DNA from: JACDDK01 sp038198445
GTDB lineage: Bacteria; Actinomycetota; Rubrobacteria; Rubrobacterales; Rubrobacteraceae
Direction of reading: 5' to 3'
Length of the DNA stretch: 64,000 nt
Assembly: GCA_038198445.1 (NCBI GenBank)
Contig: JBBPZZ010000085.1
Location: forward strand, 1-64,000
Under the pieces are notes generated by a model, which did no database searches, was not told the DNA's origin, and saw nothing but the letters and a program-made list of their open reading frames with translations. Both the position numbers and the translations under genes were made by a program. The stretch's first letter is position 1; each line of letters begins with the position of its first letter. This document shows positions 8,383 through 15,147 of the stretch, piece after piece.

Positions 8383-9426
8383 ATGGACGCCGACGCCACA
8401 TCGGAGAAGACCCGAGAGGAGCTGAAGGCGGCGCTCGTCGCCGACCCCGAGACCGGCATGCCGGATTACTTCAAGTTGCAGGCGCGATGCGTGCGAGCCT
8501 TCGGGCCAGAGGCCGGCGTCTTCCTACGTCAGTTGGTTTTCAGGACCGGGCAGAGCCACCTCGAAAGCGGATGGCTTTGGAAGACCGAGCAGGAGATGTT
8601 CGAGGAGACGGGGTTGACGCGCACTCAGCAACGTAAGGCTCGAAAGATCCTCGTCACTGTTGGCGCGGTTGAAGAGGAGCGCCGCGGCGTCCCACGCCGG
8701 ATGCACTACCGCGTTGACTTCCCGAAGGTTAGGAAGCTCCTGGACTCCGGTCGCTCCGTCCTTAACCAATGGAAGGTCGGCATGAAGTTCGACAAGGAGA
8801 CGCGAAAGCTCTACCGACCGGAGTCGGAAAACGAAACCTTAAACCCGAGGTACAGTGAGGTCCCTATTACCAACCCGGCCAGTGAGGTCCCTAATACCGA
8901 CCCGGCCAGTGAGGTCGATAGTACCGACCCGACTATTCAGAGAGAACGTCACGAGAGAACGTCAGAGAAGACCCCAAAGAGTTCCGACTGCAGTCGGCGG
9001 CTGACTCGAAATCTCGCAGCCGAGAGTGCTGTAATCAAGGATGAAAATTCTTCCAACGCCGATGAAGTGACCTTAGGCAACAACGGCATTCCCGCGGCTG
9101 ATCCCGCACGGCCGCGAGAGGCTGAAGAAGAGGGTGTAGGCGACGCCCCCGTCCGCATCGCTGACCCGCCCCGGCTATCGGGGCGTCTCGTGAGTGACCT
9201 CTTGCGGCTCATGTGGCCGCCCGAAGGCGACAGAGCCAACCCCGTCAGCGACTTGGCGACCCGCTACCTCGAAGGCCGTCCCGACGCAGGTGGCGAGCCG
9301 ATCACCCCGGAACGTATCGCGGCCGAAGTTCGCATCACGTTGGGCGGCTCCGAGCCCATCGAGTCGTATGTTGTCCAGGTCGAGAGGGTCCTAGAAGCGA
9401 TGTCCCGCGAGGAGGTGGCTGTATGA
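8383..9426 (+). CDS. Replication-initiator-like protein with internal iterons
   Basis: A 347-aa protein resembling phage/ICE replication proteins with a winged-helix N-terminus. Residues about 60-115 (WKTEQEMFEETGLTRTQQRK) look like a helix-turn-helix that reads DNA. Residues 158-184 are three 9-residue repeats of the SEVPxTxPA type encoded by 27-bp tandem repeats. The middle is low-complexity linker and the C-terminal 90 residues form a separate helical domain. Iterons inside an initiator gene recall lambda O. It overlaps the following ORF by ATGA. Initiator function is inferred; a regulatory role is possible. Confidence 0.6.
   Translation: MDADATSEKTREELKAALVADPETGMPDYFKLQARCVRAFGPEAGVFLRQLVFRTGQSHLESGWLWKTEQEMFEETGLTRTQQRKARKILVTVGAVEEERRGVPRRMHYRVDFPKVRKLLDSGRSVLNQWKVGMKFDKETRKLYRPESENETLNPRYSEVPITNPASEVPNTDPASEVDSTDPTIQRERHERTSEKTPKSSDCSRRLTRNLAAESAVIKDENSSNADEVTLGNNGIPAADPARPREAEEEGVGDAPVRIADPPRLSGRLVSDLLRLMWPPEGDRANPVSDLATRYLEGRPDAGGEPITPERIAAEVRITLGGSEPIESYVVQVERVLEAMSREEVAV
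8854..8934 (+). repeat. Three 27-bp tandem repeats (candidate iterons)
   Basis: Copies start at 8854, 8881 and 8908, each beginning AGTGAGGTC and ending near ACCCGGCC or a variant. An A-rich segment (8826-8846) lies just upstream, and two AGAGAACGTCA copies follow at about 8940-8965. The arrangement, repeats plus an AT-richer stretch inside an initiator-like gene, fits a replication origin. Confidence 0.6.
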
Positions 9427-9530
9427 GCCTGGTCAAACTCACCGCCGTGAACCCTAAACCATCGGTCGAGGGTACGCAGGCGACCGGTCGCGGCGGAAGT
9501 CTGGCGGACCGGGGGGAGGTGGTGCGCTGA
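9423..9530 (+). CDS. Small ORF of 35 aa, coupled to neighbours
   Basis: Its ATG overlaps the stop of the replication-like gene (ATGA), and its own TGA overlaps the next ATG (TGATG). This double coupling is the main reason to believe it is translated. The peptide is basic and glycine-rich (ATGRGGSLADRGEVVR) and matches no family I know. It may only serve to hand ribosomes on. Confidence 0.45.
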   Translation: MSLVKLTAVNPKPSVEGTQATGRGGSLADRGEVVR

Positions 9531-9889
9531 TGTCCCGATGTAGCGGCATAACGCGCTCCGGCGGGCGCTGTACACATACCGCTAAGGGTCCGTCAGGCTT
9601 CTGCCACCTGCATGATCCCGACCGCGCAGCCGAACGAAAGCGCAACGCCTCGAAGGCCGGCCGGGCCAGGCCGAGTCGGGAGGTCGTGGGCGTCAAGGAC
9701 CGTCTCCTGGAGCTTGCCGAGCAGGTAGTCGGCGGCACTGTCCTGCCCGGTCGCGCCGCAGTCGCCTCGCAGTTGTACAACGCGGCGCTACGGGCGATGA
9801 CTCTTGAACGAGACGTTCGAGACCAGGAAGATTTGTTAGCACGCCTGGAGATCCTGGAGCACCTCGACGCCGAGAGGAGCACAGGATGA
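9530..9889 (+). CDS. Small protein with N-terminal zinc-finger-like motif
   Basis: A 119-aa protein. Residues 4-30 have a Cys-Cys-Cys-His arrangement (CSGITRSGGRC, then GFCHLHDP), a motif common in short phage and integrative-element proteins and in some genes beside terminases. The basic segment RKRNASKAGRARPSR follows, then two predicted helices. The start overlaps the previous stop. It probably binds DNA or RNA; no precise role can be assigned. Confidence 0.6.
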   Translation: MSRCSGITRSGGRCTHTAKGPSGFCHLHDPDRAAERKRNASKAGRARPSREVVGVKDRLLELAEQVVGGTVLPGRAAVASQLYNAALRAMTLERDVRDQEDLLARLEILEHLDAERSTG

Positions 9890-10578
9890 GCCCACGAACC
9901 CACGGAAACGACCCCAAGAGCCGCATAGAGGCGCTTGAGGCGGCTTCCCGTTACGACGGCGGGGCGGAGGCCGTGCGAGAGGCGGCCCGGCGGTATCTCC
10001 TGAAAGAAGACAATCTGGAACGCCGGGCCATATGGGAGGCGTTGCTAGTTGCTTCTGATGAGGAGGTTTGCGCGTACAGTGCCCAGCGGGAGATGCTCAA
10101 CGAAAGAGGGGGACATCCCGACGCGAGCCGCGATCCCGGCTACTTCGAGTTGATGGAGACGCTCCTCGCGCGGGTCTCCCCCTCGGAAGCCGCGGGCTGG
10201 AGGCGGCTACGAGACCTCTACCTGGCTGGGCTCCGGTCCCAGAGCCACCGCACTTTTCCGCCGGATAGCAAGCACGTAGCGATGTTCCACGTCCGCCACG
10301 AACCCACCGACGAGGAGACGGCGAGTCTCCGCCACCTTTGGGACCGGCGGAACGCCGCGTGGACCAGGAGGCAGGAGGTTTTAGCGGGGATGATTCAGAG
10401 CCGGGAGCAAGCCTTGCTCGCCGGCGAGCAGCCCGTCACCGACCAACAAGAGGCCCAGGCGATGATCCGGGCGGCCTTCGAGGAGGTGGAGCAGGAGGCG
10501 GGTTGGTCCGACTCCCTGGATGATCTGCCGGCGGATTGTCCATGCTGGCGCTGCCTCAAGCAAAGGGGGCGGATATGA
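9886..10578 (+). CDS. Unknown element protein, 230 aa
   Basis: No recognised family. It is rich in Arg, Glu and Ala and likely mostly helical, and ends with a CPCWRC motif near residues 220-225 that could bind a metal. The ATG overlaps the upstream stop (ATGA) and is preceded by GAGGAGCACAGG. It belongs to the rightward operon that starts at 8168. It could be a structural or packaging-interference protein of a satellite, but nothing in the sequence proves this. Confidence 0.55.
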   Translation: MSPRTHGNDPKSRIEALEAASRYDGGAEAVREAARRYLLKEDNLERRAIWEALLVASDEEVCAYSAQREMLNERGGHPDASRDPGYFELMETLLARVSPSEAAGWRRLRDLYLAGLRSQSHRTFPPDSKHVAMFHVRHEPTDEETASLRHLWDRRNAAWTRRQEVLAGMIQSREQALLAGEQPVTDQQEAQAMIRAAFEEVEQEAGWSDSLDDLPADCPCWRCLKQRGRI

Positions 10579-10635
10579 CCTAGCCCCGACGATAAGCAGA
10601 CGAACCGTAGACCAACTGATTAGAGAGGAAAGACT

Positions 10636-10992
10636 ATGAAGAACCTTAGCGGCATCGACCTGGGCGACGCGAGCGACGTGGATCAGGCGTTTGCCCGCCT
10701 ACAGGACCGCCTCAAGAGGGCTGAAGGGTTGCTTGCCCGCGCCCTGGCCGACGACCTTAGCGCCGGCGGAGCTACTGGAGCTACCCCGGTGGATCTGGCG
10801 AGCGCCGCCCGCAACGCCGCCGCGATCCGCACCATGTCCCCGGCGCAAAAGACCGCCGCGATTCAGGCCCGCGTTTCGCAGGTCGGAGAGGCCCAAACCC
10901 GCGCCGAGATGGTGGCGATGACCAGAGCTTCGCAACAAGAGTACGAGGGAGTTTTGCACCAGTCCGGCATCGATCCGGTAGCCCGACGATGA
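10636..10992 (+). CDS. Unknown small helical protein, 118 aa
   Basis: Its ribosome-binding site GAGAGGAAAG precedes the ATG, after a 57-bp gap from the gene before. The product is alanine-rich and probably all-helical, with no known motif. It overlaps the next gene by ATGA, implying coupled translation and perhaps a shared complex. Confidence 0.55.
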   Translation: MKNLSGIDLGDASDVDQAFARLQDRLKRAEGLLARALADDLSAGGATGATPVDLASAARNAAAIRTMSPAQKTAAIQARVSQVGEAQTRAEMVAMTRASQQEYEGVLHQSGIDPVARR

Positions 10993-11639
10993 GCACCTTC
11001 GAGCAGGCAAAAAACGCGGTTGAGGGCCTATGGCGCGAGGAGTTGGCGGCGCTCGAAGACGAACGCGATAAGGCCGGTCTCCGCGCCTCCGAGGCGTGGA
11101 CCATCGCCCAGGATCATCAGGGCCGGGCGGCTGTACTCTCCCAGCAGTTGGAGACCGCAAGGGGCGAACTGGTCGAGTTGCCGGGCAAGATGGGCGTTGC
11201 GTTGCTGGCGGACGACCAGGGCGAGATCGTCGCCCTACAGGGCCATTACGCCGCGCTGACGGCCACCACCGCGGAGTTGGACCAGGCGTTGGAAGAGACC
11301 CACGCCGCCATAGGCGCGGCCACCCTCGACATGACCGCCGCCGAAGAGTCCGCCCGTCGTCTCGCTGTTTCCGAGAACGAAGCAAAACAGCGGCTTTGGG
11401 ATGAATTCGAGAGCCTGGAGTCGAGCCTGTTTCTGCATTTCGCTCGGAGCATCGGCGCGGATCGGTTGCCGCAGCTGGTCGGCCACGAACGGGAAGCATA
11501 CAGCGCCGCCCTCCGCCAGCAAGCGCAGCGGTTGGGTAAGCCCGAGCCGGGCGGTATCGTCATCGCGCGCCCATCCCCGCGCGAAGTCCCGGAACCGATC
11601 ACCGTCCGCCCGTCGCAGCTTGCTCCGCATCGGGGGTAG
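10989..11639 (+). CDS. Unknown coiled-coil protein, 216 aa
   Basis: Residues about 5-155 are almost uninterrupted heptad-like Ala/Glu/Leu helix, consistent with a long coiled coil. The C-terminal 40 residues are Pro/Arg-rich and disordered. The start overlaps the previous stop. It is the last gene of the rightward operon, and a strong intrinsic terminator follows 67 bp downstream. It could be a scaffold or adaptor; the family is not recognised. Confidence 0.55.
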   Translation: MSTFEQAKNAVEGLWREELAALEDERDKAGLRASEAWTIAQDHQGRAAVLSQQLETARGELVELPGKMGVALLADDQGEIVALQGHYAALTATTAELDQALEETHAAIGAATLDMTAAEESARRLAVSENEAKQRLWDEFESLESSLFLHFARSIGADRLPQLVGHEREAYSAALRQQAQRLGKPEPGGIVIARPSPREVPEPITVRPSQLAPHRG

Positions 11640-11705
11640 TGAGCCGCCGCCCCTGGCTTATAATCGAGGGTAGGACAGCGCCACCACGGGCGTGATTCCT
11701 TACCG

Positions 11706-11738
11706 GGAGAGCCGCGAGCATCCGGCTCTCCCCTTTTC
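11706..11738 (+). terminator. Intrinsic terminator of the rightward element operon
   Basis: A perfect 10-bp stem, GGGAGAGCCG at 11706-11715 with CGGCTCTCCC at 11724-11733, encloses an 8-nt loop and is followed by CTTTT. It lies just after the coiled-coil gene. Confidence 0.8.
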
Positions 11739-11767
11739 GTGCTCTCACCCGGTCCTATGGGCGGGGT

Positions 11768-11946
11768 ACTTCGGTAACTGTTGCCGAAGTAAAGCTGTTT
11801 TACTTCGACCAAAACCGAACAGATCGGGTTTGATCGCTAAAGAAGCCGCGAGAGAAGCGACACACCGATCCGGCAACGGTAACAGTTACCGTTGCCAAAG
11901 CTGATCTGTTCACCTTTGCCACGACCTCCCGAACTGTTCGGGAGGT
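11768..11946. repeat. Cluster of palindromes with a shared centre, candidate origin or transfer site
   Basis: Three large palindromes have single-base centres: 11768-11790 (11-bp arms, one mismatch), 11872-11896 (perfect 12-bp arms) and 11924-11946 (perfect 11-bp arms). A weaker imperfect one lies at 11811-11831. Their centres share AAC(T/A)GTT. GAACAGATC at 11817-11825 returns inverted at 11903-11911, flanking the middle palindrome. AAAGCTG follows both the first and the middle palindrome. The region is non-coding and not followed by T-tracts, so these are not ordinary terminators. Confidence 0.65.
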
Positions 11947-11947
11947 C

Positions 11948-12085
11948 CATCTGTTCCGTTATTTGGACGAACAATCCTTTCGCTTTAACCGGCGCATGGA
12001 TAAAGATACAGGCAGGTTCTTGAGCGTATTGGGTTCGATAGACGGACGTCGCTTGACCTACGAAAACCTCACCGGCAAAGACTAA
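11948..12085 (+). pseudogene. IS1595-family transposase C-terminal remnant
   Basis: Reading from 11948 gives HLFRYLDEQSFRFNRRMDKD and then a stretch ending RRLTYENLTGKD at a TAA (12083-12085). The RYLDExxFRFNxR and LTYxxLTGK motifs are the typical end of ISXO2-like IS1595 transposases. No upstream domains survive because palindromic DNA abuts it. The stop overlaps the end of the convergent small gene. Confidence 0.6.
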
Positions 12086-12264
12086 TCCTGCTGCCGTCGA
12101 GCTTTATCATGCTCATACGCTTCGGCTCGCTCGTCTGCCTCTCCTTTGGGAACGGATACTAGTCTGCGGGCCAAGTCCTCAAATGGGTCGTGGGGAGAAT
12201 CGCCCACAACAAAGAACGCACTTGTACTTGATACCGGCTTTTGGGGCTGTTTCTTGTTTGCCAT
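12082..12264 (-). CDS. Small charged protein ending the cargo operon
   Basis: A 60-aa protein, MANKKQPQ at the N-terminus and a strongly charged C-terminal helix (ERAEAYEHDKARRQQD). The ATG at 12264 is preferred: GGGAG lies upstream and it begins 4 bp after the protease stop, whereas the longer frame to 12303 overlaps that gene. The family is not recognised. Last of four co-directional genes, it may be a regulatory or substrate subunit, for example of the protease. Confidence 0.5.
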   Translation of the reverse strand: MANKKQPQKPVSSTSAFFVVGDSPHDPFEDLARRLVSVPKGEADERAEAYEHDKARRQQD

Positions 12265-12268
12265 CCTT

Positions 12269-12709
12269 TTACGCTCCCGTTGCGAGAAAAGTGTCGTGTC
12301 CATGAGCGAACGCCACGATCAAATTGTCGAATACCGCCTCTCTTCCAAGTAGTCCTGGCACCACGTTAGGATAGAACCAGACTGGAATAGGAAGCCAACG
12401 TCCACATAAATCCATCATGAGTACTGCACGACGTGCGATAACCTTTCCCCCGATGCCGTTAACCTCAATGGTTGGCAGTTGATCGAGAATAATACCCAGG
12501 AATGCAGCGTACACCTCATCAATCATAGTCGTGTCCGCGCCGGAATCAACAAGCAGGGTTGTGCGCACCGGCTGTCCTAGCAGTATGCCCGCCGGACTCC
12601 TTGCGGCTATTTCTAGCTCAATTTGAGGTCGCCGGTTTGGAGCGGAAGCATAGCTCGCTCCGTGCGAGAAAGGAACGGATATTGAGCTAGGTAGCGGATG
12701 TAGGTTCAA
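12269..12709 (-). CDS. Retropepsin-like aspartic protease
   Basis: A 146-aa protein with a single retropepsin-type domain. TLLVDSGADTTMID near residues 50-63 is the D(S/T)G active-site loop, GIGG near 86 is the flap-side strand and GLLGREAVFDNL near 118-129 is the conserved GxLG element. Such proteins work as dimers. The start is TTG at 12709, overlapping the stop of the preceding gene (TTGA). It is cytoplasmic, with no signal peptide. It sits in an operon with DUF3467 and DUF5678-like genes inside the element. The substrate is unknown. Confidence 0.75.
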   Translation of the reverse strand: MNLHPLPSSISVPFSHGASYASAPNRRPQIELEIAARSPAGILLGQPVRTTLLVDSGADTTMIDEVYAAFLGIILDQLPTIEVNGIGGKVIARRAVLMMDLCGRWLPIPVWFYPNVVPGLLGREAVFDNLIVAFAHGHDTFLATGA

Positions 12710-13023
12710 ACGGCGAGGTTGGTTCCAGGTGGGTCGACAAAGACAACCATAGGCGTCCTGAGGTCAGGATGACGCTTCAATAGGTCCGTAGGACTATGAG
12801 CGTGATCGATTACTTCAAAATCGTCGCTCAGAAGCACCCACTGGCCCTCGTACTGTCGCGCCGCCCTTGTGCCCAACCATTCGATCAGACCGGTAGGCTC
12901 AGCCTCGAAACGTGGTAGGACTGAAGTGTGCTCCCGTTGGGGCGTTCCACTTACCCGACCGAACGGCTGCATCGTAGTACTTGAACCGCGCCGCGCGTCG
13001 AAATTTCTGCTCGTTTCTGTCAT
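12706..13023 (-). CDS. DUF5678-like protein
   Basis: A 105-aa protein. Residues 55-103 (QYEGQWVLLSDDFEVIDHAH then VVFVDPP) match the short beta-rich DUF5678 domain often encoded beside aspartyl-protease-like genes. The N-terminal half is low-complexity. AGGAGG lies before the ATG. It is the second gene of the cargo operon and is translationally coupled to the retropepsin gene that follows. DUF5678 has no assigned biochemical role that I know of; coupling suggests it partners or regulates the protease. Confidence 0.65.
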   Translation of the reverse strand: MTETSRNFDARRGSSTTMQPFGRVSGTPQREHTSVLPRFEAEPTGLIEWLGTRAARQYEGQWVLLSDDFEVIDHAHSPTDLLKRHPDLRTPMVVFVDPPGTNLAV

Positions 13024-13029
13024 CGTGAC

Positions 13030-13338
13030 TTAACCTCCTATATGGGGCGGTAGCTGAATCTCGCCAAACTGCTGTTCCCATTGTCGGACATTCTGTTGGA
13101 GAATTACCGAGAATGCCTTCGCGTGTTGCGGAGACATGATGACCCGCTGAGACGGCCCGACTGACACTGAGGGCGGTTGATTTTCTTGCTCTGGAACGCT
13201 CAGCACCAACTGAGAGAATTCGATGGTAACGTCCCACGTCGAAAGCAAAATCTGAGCGTTATTAGCATACAAGGTTGGCCCACTAACACCACCGGACCCT
13301 AAAGAGAATTGTAAGCCCCCTGATCCTTGCTCAGTCAT
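13030..13338 (-). CDS. DUF3467 protein
   Basis: A 102-aa protein matching DUF3467: LYANNAQILLSTWDVTIEFS near residues 23-42, and MSPQHAKAFSVILQQNVRQW followed by FGEIQLP near the C-terminus. The family is small, alpha/beta and widespread but uncharacterised. It is first in the cargo operon, 6 bp upstream of the DUF5678-like gene, with AAGGGA upstream of the ATG. An inverted repeat at 13402-13420 lies in the promoter region. The biological role is unknown. Confidence 0.75.
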   Translation of the reverse strand: MTEQGSGGLQFSLGSGGVSGPTLYANNAQILLSTWDVTIEFSQLVLSVPEQENQPPSVSVGPSQRVIMSPQHAKAFSVILQQNVRQWEQQFGEIQLPPHIGG

Positions 13339-13401
13339 GCGTAGTCCGTCCCTTTTTCGATAACCCTACGAACGTCATTCTATACTCATCAATCTACGCC
13401 A

Positions 13402-13420
13402 CGCTTCACACGTTGAAGCG
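13402..13420. promoter_or_regulatory. Inverted repeat upstream of the cargo operon
   Basis: CGCTTCA (13402-13408) and TGAAGCG (13414-13420) are perfect arms around 5 bp, 65-85 bp upstream of the DUF3467 start in the divergent intergenic region. It is a candidate operator for the cargo operon. Confidence 0.4.
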
Positions 13421-13580
13421 CAAGTTTAGGTGAATCAAGTATATTATTGCCAAACTTTTCGTAACCGCATCAAACTAGCCGAGGTCCTAGAGCCGTACCC
13501 GGAGACCGCCGTGAAGGTGGACCGGGGGCGACCGGTCGCGCACCCTCAACCTCGGGTTCAGTCTACCCCGATCACAGGCT

Positions 13581-13616
13581 TTGACGTACTGATTACAGTA
13601 CGCTATAATTCAGGTA
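13581..13616 (+). promoter_or_regulatory. Strong leaderless promoter with embedded operator
   Basis: TTGACG (13581-13586), a 17-bp spacer and TATAAT (13604-13609) form a near-consensus promoter. The -10 box ends 6 bp before the ATG at 13616, so transcription should begin at or next to the A of the start codon. The spacer holds a perfect inverted repeat, CGTACTG/CAGTACG (13585-13602, 4-bp centre), ideally placed to block RNA polymerase. It probably drives the small gene and the integrase. Confidence 0.75.
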
Positions 13617-13891
13617 TGGAGAGACGGTACATCCGCAAGAGTGTCAGCCGGGGGTCGCCTAGCTACCAGCTAGGGCATTACGAGATGATCGGGAAGCCGG
13701 GCACGCGGCGGAGCGCGTTCGTCGTGGACGTTCACCTCGGAGAGCACCCGACGCCGGAGAGTGCGCTAGAAGCATGGCCGGCGGAGATCGCGCGGTTGCG
13801 GGCAGTCGGCCGCGACCGGCGGGCCGAGAACCTGACGAGCAAGCTGGAGAAGCTGCAACAACTAACGAAGGGAGAAGACGATGCCCGCTAA
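13616..13891 (+). CDS. Small unknown protein upstream of the integrase
   Basis: A 91-aa protein (MERRYIRKSVSRG...). The ATG at 13616 is chosen because a near-perfect promoter places its transcription start there; the open frame upstream to 13430 is rejected. It has a beta-rich middle (RRSAFVVDVHLGEHPTPE) and a charged C-terminal helix (AENLTSKLEKLQQLTKGEDD), with no known domain. It overlaps the integrase start by 11 bp, suggesting coupled expression and perhaps control of integration or excision. Confidence 0.6.
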   Translation: MERRYIRKSVSRGSPSYQLGHYEMIGKPGTRRSAFVVDVHLGEHPTPESALEAWPAEIARLRAVGRDRRAENLTSKLEKLQQLTKGEDDAR

Positions 13892-15038
13892 AGGCGACGG
13901 GATCACGAAGCGTAAGGACGGCCGCTACATGGCCCGCTACACGGTCCACACACCGGACGGTCCCAAGCGCAAGCTGATCTATGGCCGCAAGTACAAGGAC
14001 GTGGAAAAGAAGCTCGCCGAGGCGCGGGGCGACGCGGCCCGCGGTATCGTCTTCGACGCGAAGAGCGTCACCGTCGGCGAGTTCCTGGCCCGGTGGCTGG
14101 AGGACGTGGTGAAGCCGGGCAAGTCGCACCGTACCTACTCGACCCACCGCCAGCAGGTCCGGTCTCACATCGTCCCGGCTATCGGGCGGGTGAAGCTCGA
14201 AGCTCTCCGCAAGGCGCACGTCGATAGGCTCTACGCCGATCTCCTCCAGGCAAAGCCACAGGGCGCGGGGCTCGCACCTTCCAGCGTGTGCCGGGTACAC
14301 GCCGTCCTGCACGCTGCTCTCGAAGAGGCTGTCAGGGGAGATCTCATCCCCCGCAACCCCGCCGCCCACGCCAACAAGCCGAAGGTCCGTCAGGAAGAGA
14401 TAGAACCCCTCGACGCGGATCAGGCGCGGACGTTCCTCGACGCTGCACGCGGCGATAAATTCGAGGCGCTATACGTCCTCTGTCTCATGGCCGGGCTCCG
14501 GCAGGGTGAGGCACTTGGCTTGAAGTGGTCGGACATAGACCTCGACAAAGGTACGCTACGCGTCAACCGTCAGCTACAGCGCACGCGCCGGGACGAAGGT
14601 ACGCCCGGAGAGCTCGTCTTCTCCGAGCCGAAGAACGCATCACGTCGTACCGTGGGGCTCCCTCAGCGGGCCGTCAGCGCCCTCCGTAGCCACCGCACGC
14701 GCCAGCTAGAGGAGAAGCTAAGGGCGGGCGCTGTGTGGCAGGATAACGGGCTCGTGTTCGCCAACGTCGCGGGCGGCCCGCTTGACGCGCAGAACATCGT
14801 GAACCGCTTCTTCAAGCCCTTGCTAGTGCGGGCGGGTCTCCCGGCTATCCGCTTCCACGATCTCCGGCATAGCTGTCTGTCCCTGCTCGCCCAACGCGGC
14901 GAGCCGATAAGGGATCTCCAGGCGCTCGCCGGACACGCCACGGCGGCGTTCACACTCCAGAGGTACACGCATCACTACGATGCTTCGGCGAGACGCACCG
15001 CCGACGCCATGGGAGACATCCTCTCCGAGGAGCCCTAA
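13881..15038 (+). CDS. int: Tyrosine site-specific integrase
   Basis: A 385-aa phage-type integrase that would recombine attP with the tRNA-Thr gene. The N-terminal arm-binding domain covers about residues 1-60, the SAM-like core-binding domain about 65-165 and the catalytic domain about 175-380. Catalytic residues are the Arg in GLRQGEALGL, the HDLRHS box, the His in LAGHATAAF and the nucleophile in LQRYTHHY. GGGAG precedes the ATG. It lies about 135 bp from the attR core and converges on the tRNA, with arm-type repeats and a terminator between. It appears intact, so excision should be possible. Confidence 0.92.
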   Translation: MPAKGDGITKRKDGRYMARYTVHTPDGPKRKLIYGRKYKDVEKKLAEARGDAARGIVFDAKSVTVGEFLARWLEDVVKPGKSHRTYSTHRQQVRSHIVPAIGRVKLEALRKAHVDRLYADLLQAKPQGAGLAPSSVCRVHAVLHAALEEAVRGDLIPRNPAAHANKPKVRQEEIEPLDADQARTFLDAARGDKFEALYVLCLMAGLRQGEALGLKWSDIDLDKGTLRVNRQLQRTRRDEGTPGELVFSEPKNASRRTVGLPQRAVSALRSHRTRQLEEKLRAGAVWQDNGLVFANVAGGPLDAQNIVNRFFKPLLVRAGLPAIRFHDLRHSCLSLLAQRGEPIRDLQALAGHATAAFTLQRYTHHYDASARRTADAMGDILSEEP

Positions 15039-15057
15039 GGGAGCCCTAAGCTCGCAG

Positions 15058-15076
15058 TGGTGTCAGAGTGGTGTCA
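15058..15076. repeat. Right-end arm-type integrase sites
   Basis: TGGTGTCA at 15058-15065 and 15069-15076 has the same 11-bp spacing and direction as the left-end set. A 23-bp block (15055-15077) is identical to 7192-7214. It lies 96 bp inside the core, mirroring the left end. Confidence 0.65.
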
Positions 15077-15080
15077 AAAG

Positions 15081-15106
15081 AGCCCCGGAGATGATCCGGG
15101 GCTTTT
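15081..15106 (+). terminator. Intrinsic terminator after the integrase
   Basis: AGCCCCGGA and TCCGGGGCT pair over 9 bp around a 5-nt loop, followed by TTT and preceded by AAAAG, so it may act in both directions between the convergent integrase and tRNA-Thr. Confidence 0.8.
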
Positions 15107-15147
15107 CCTTATCCCGAGTATTTGGCTTACCTAAGCCGATTGCAGAG

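Noticed and set aside
11660..11738. Possible tiny RNA between a TATAAT box and the terminator
   Set aside because: No -35 box at proper spacing; the hairpin is better explained as the terminator of the upstream operon.
13430..13615. N-terminal extension of the small gene upstream of the integrase
   Set aside because: A near-consensus promoter lies inside it and sets transcription at the ATG at 13616; no ribosome site supports 13430.
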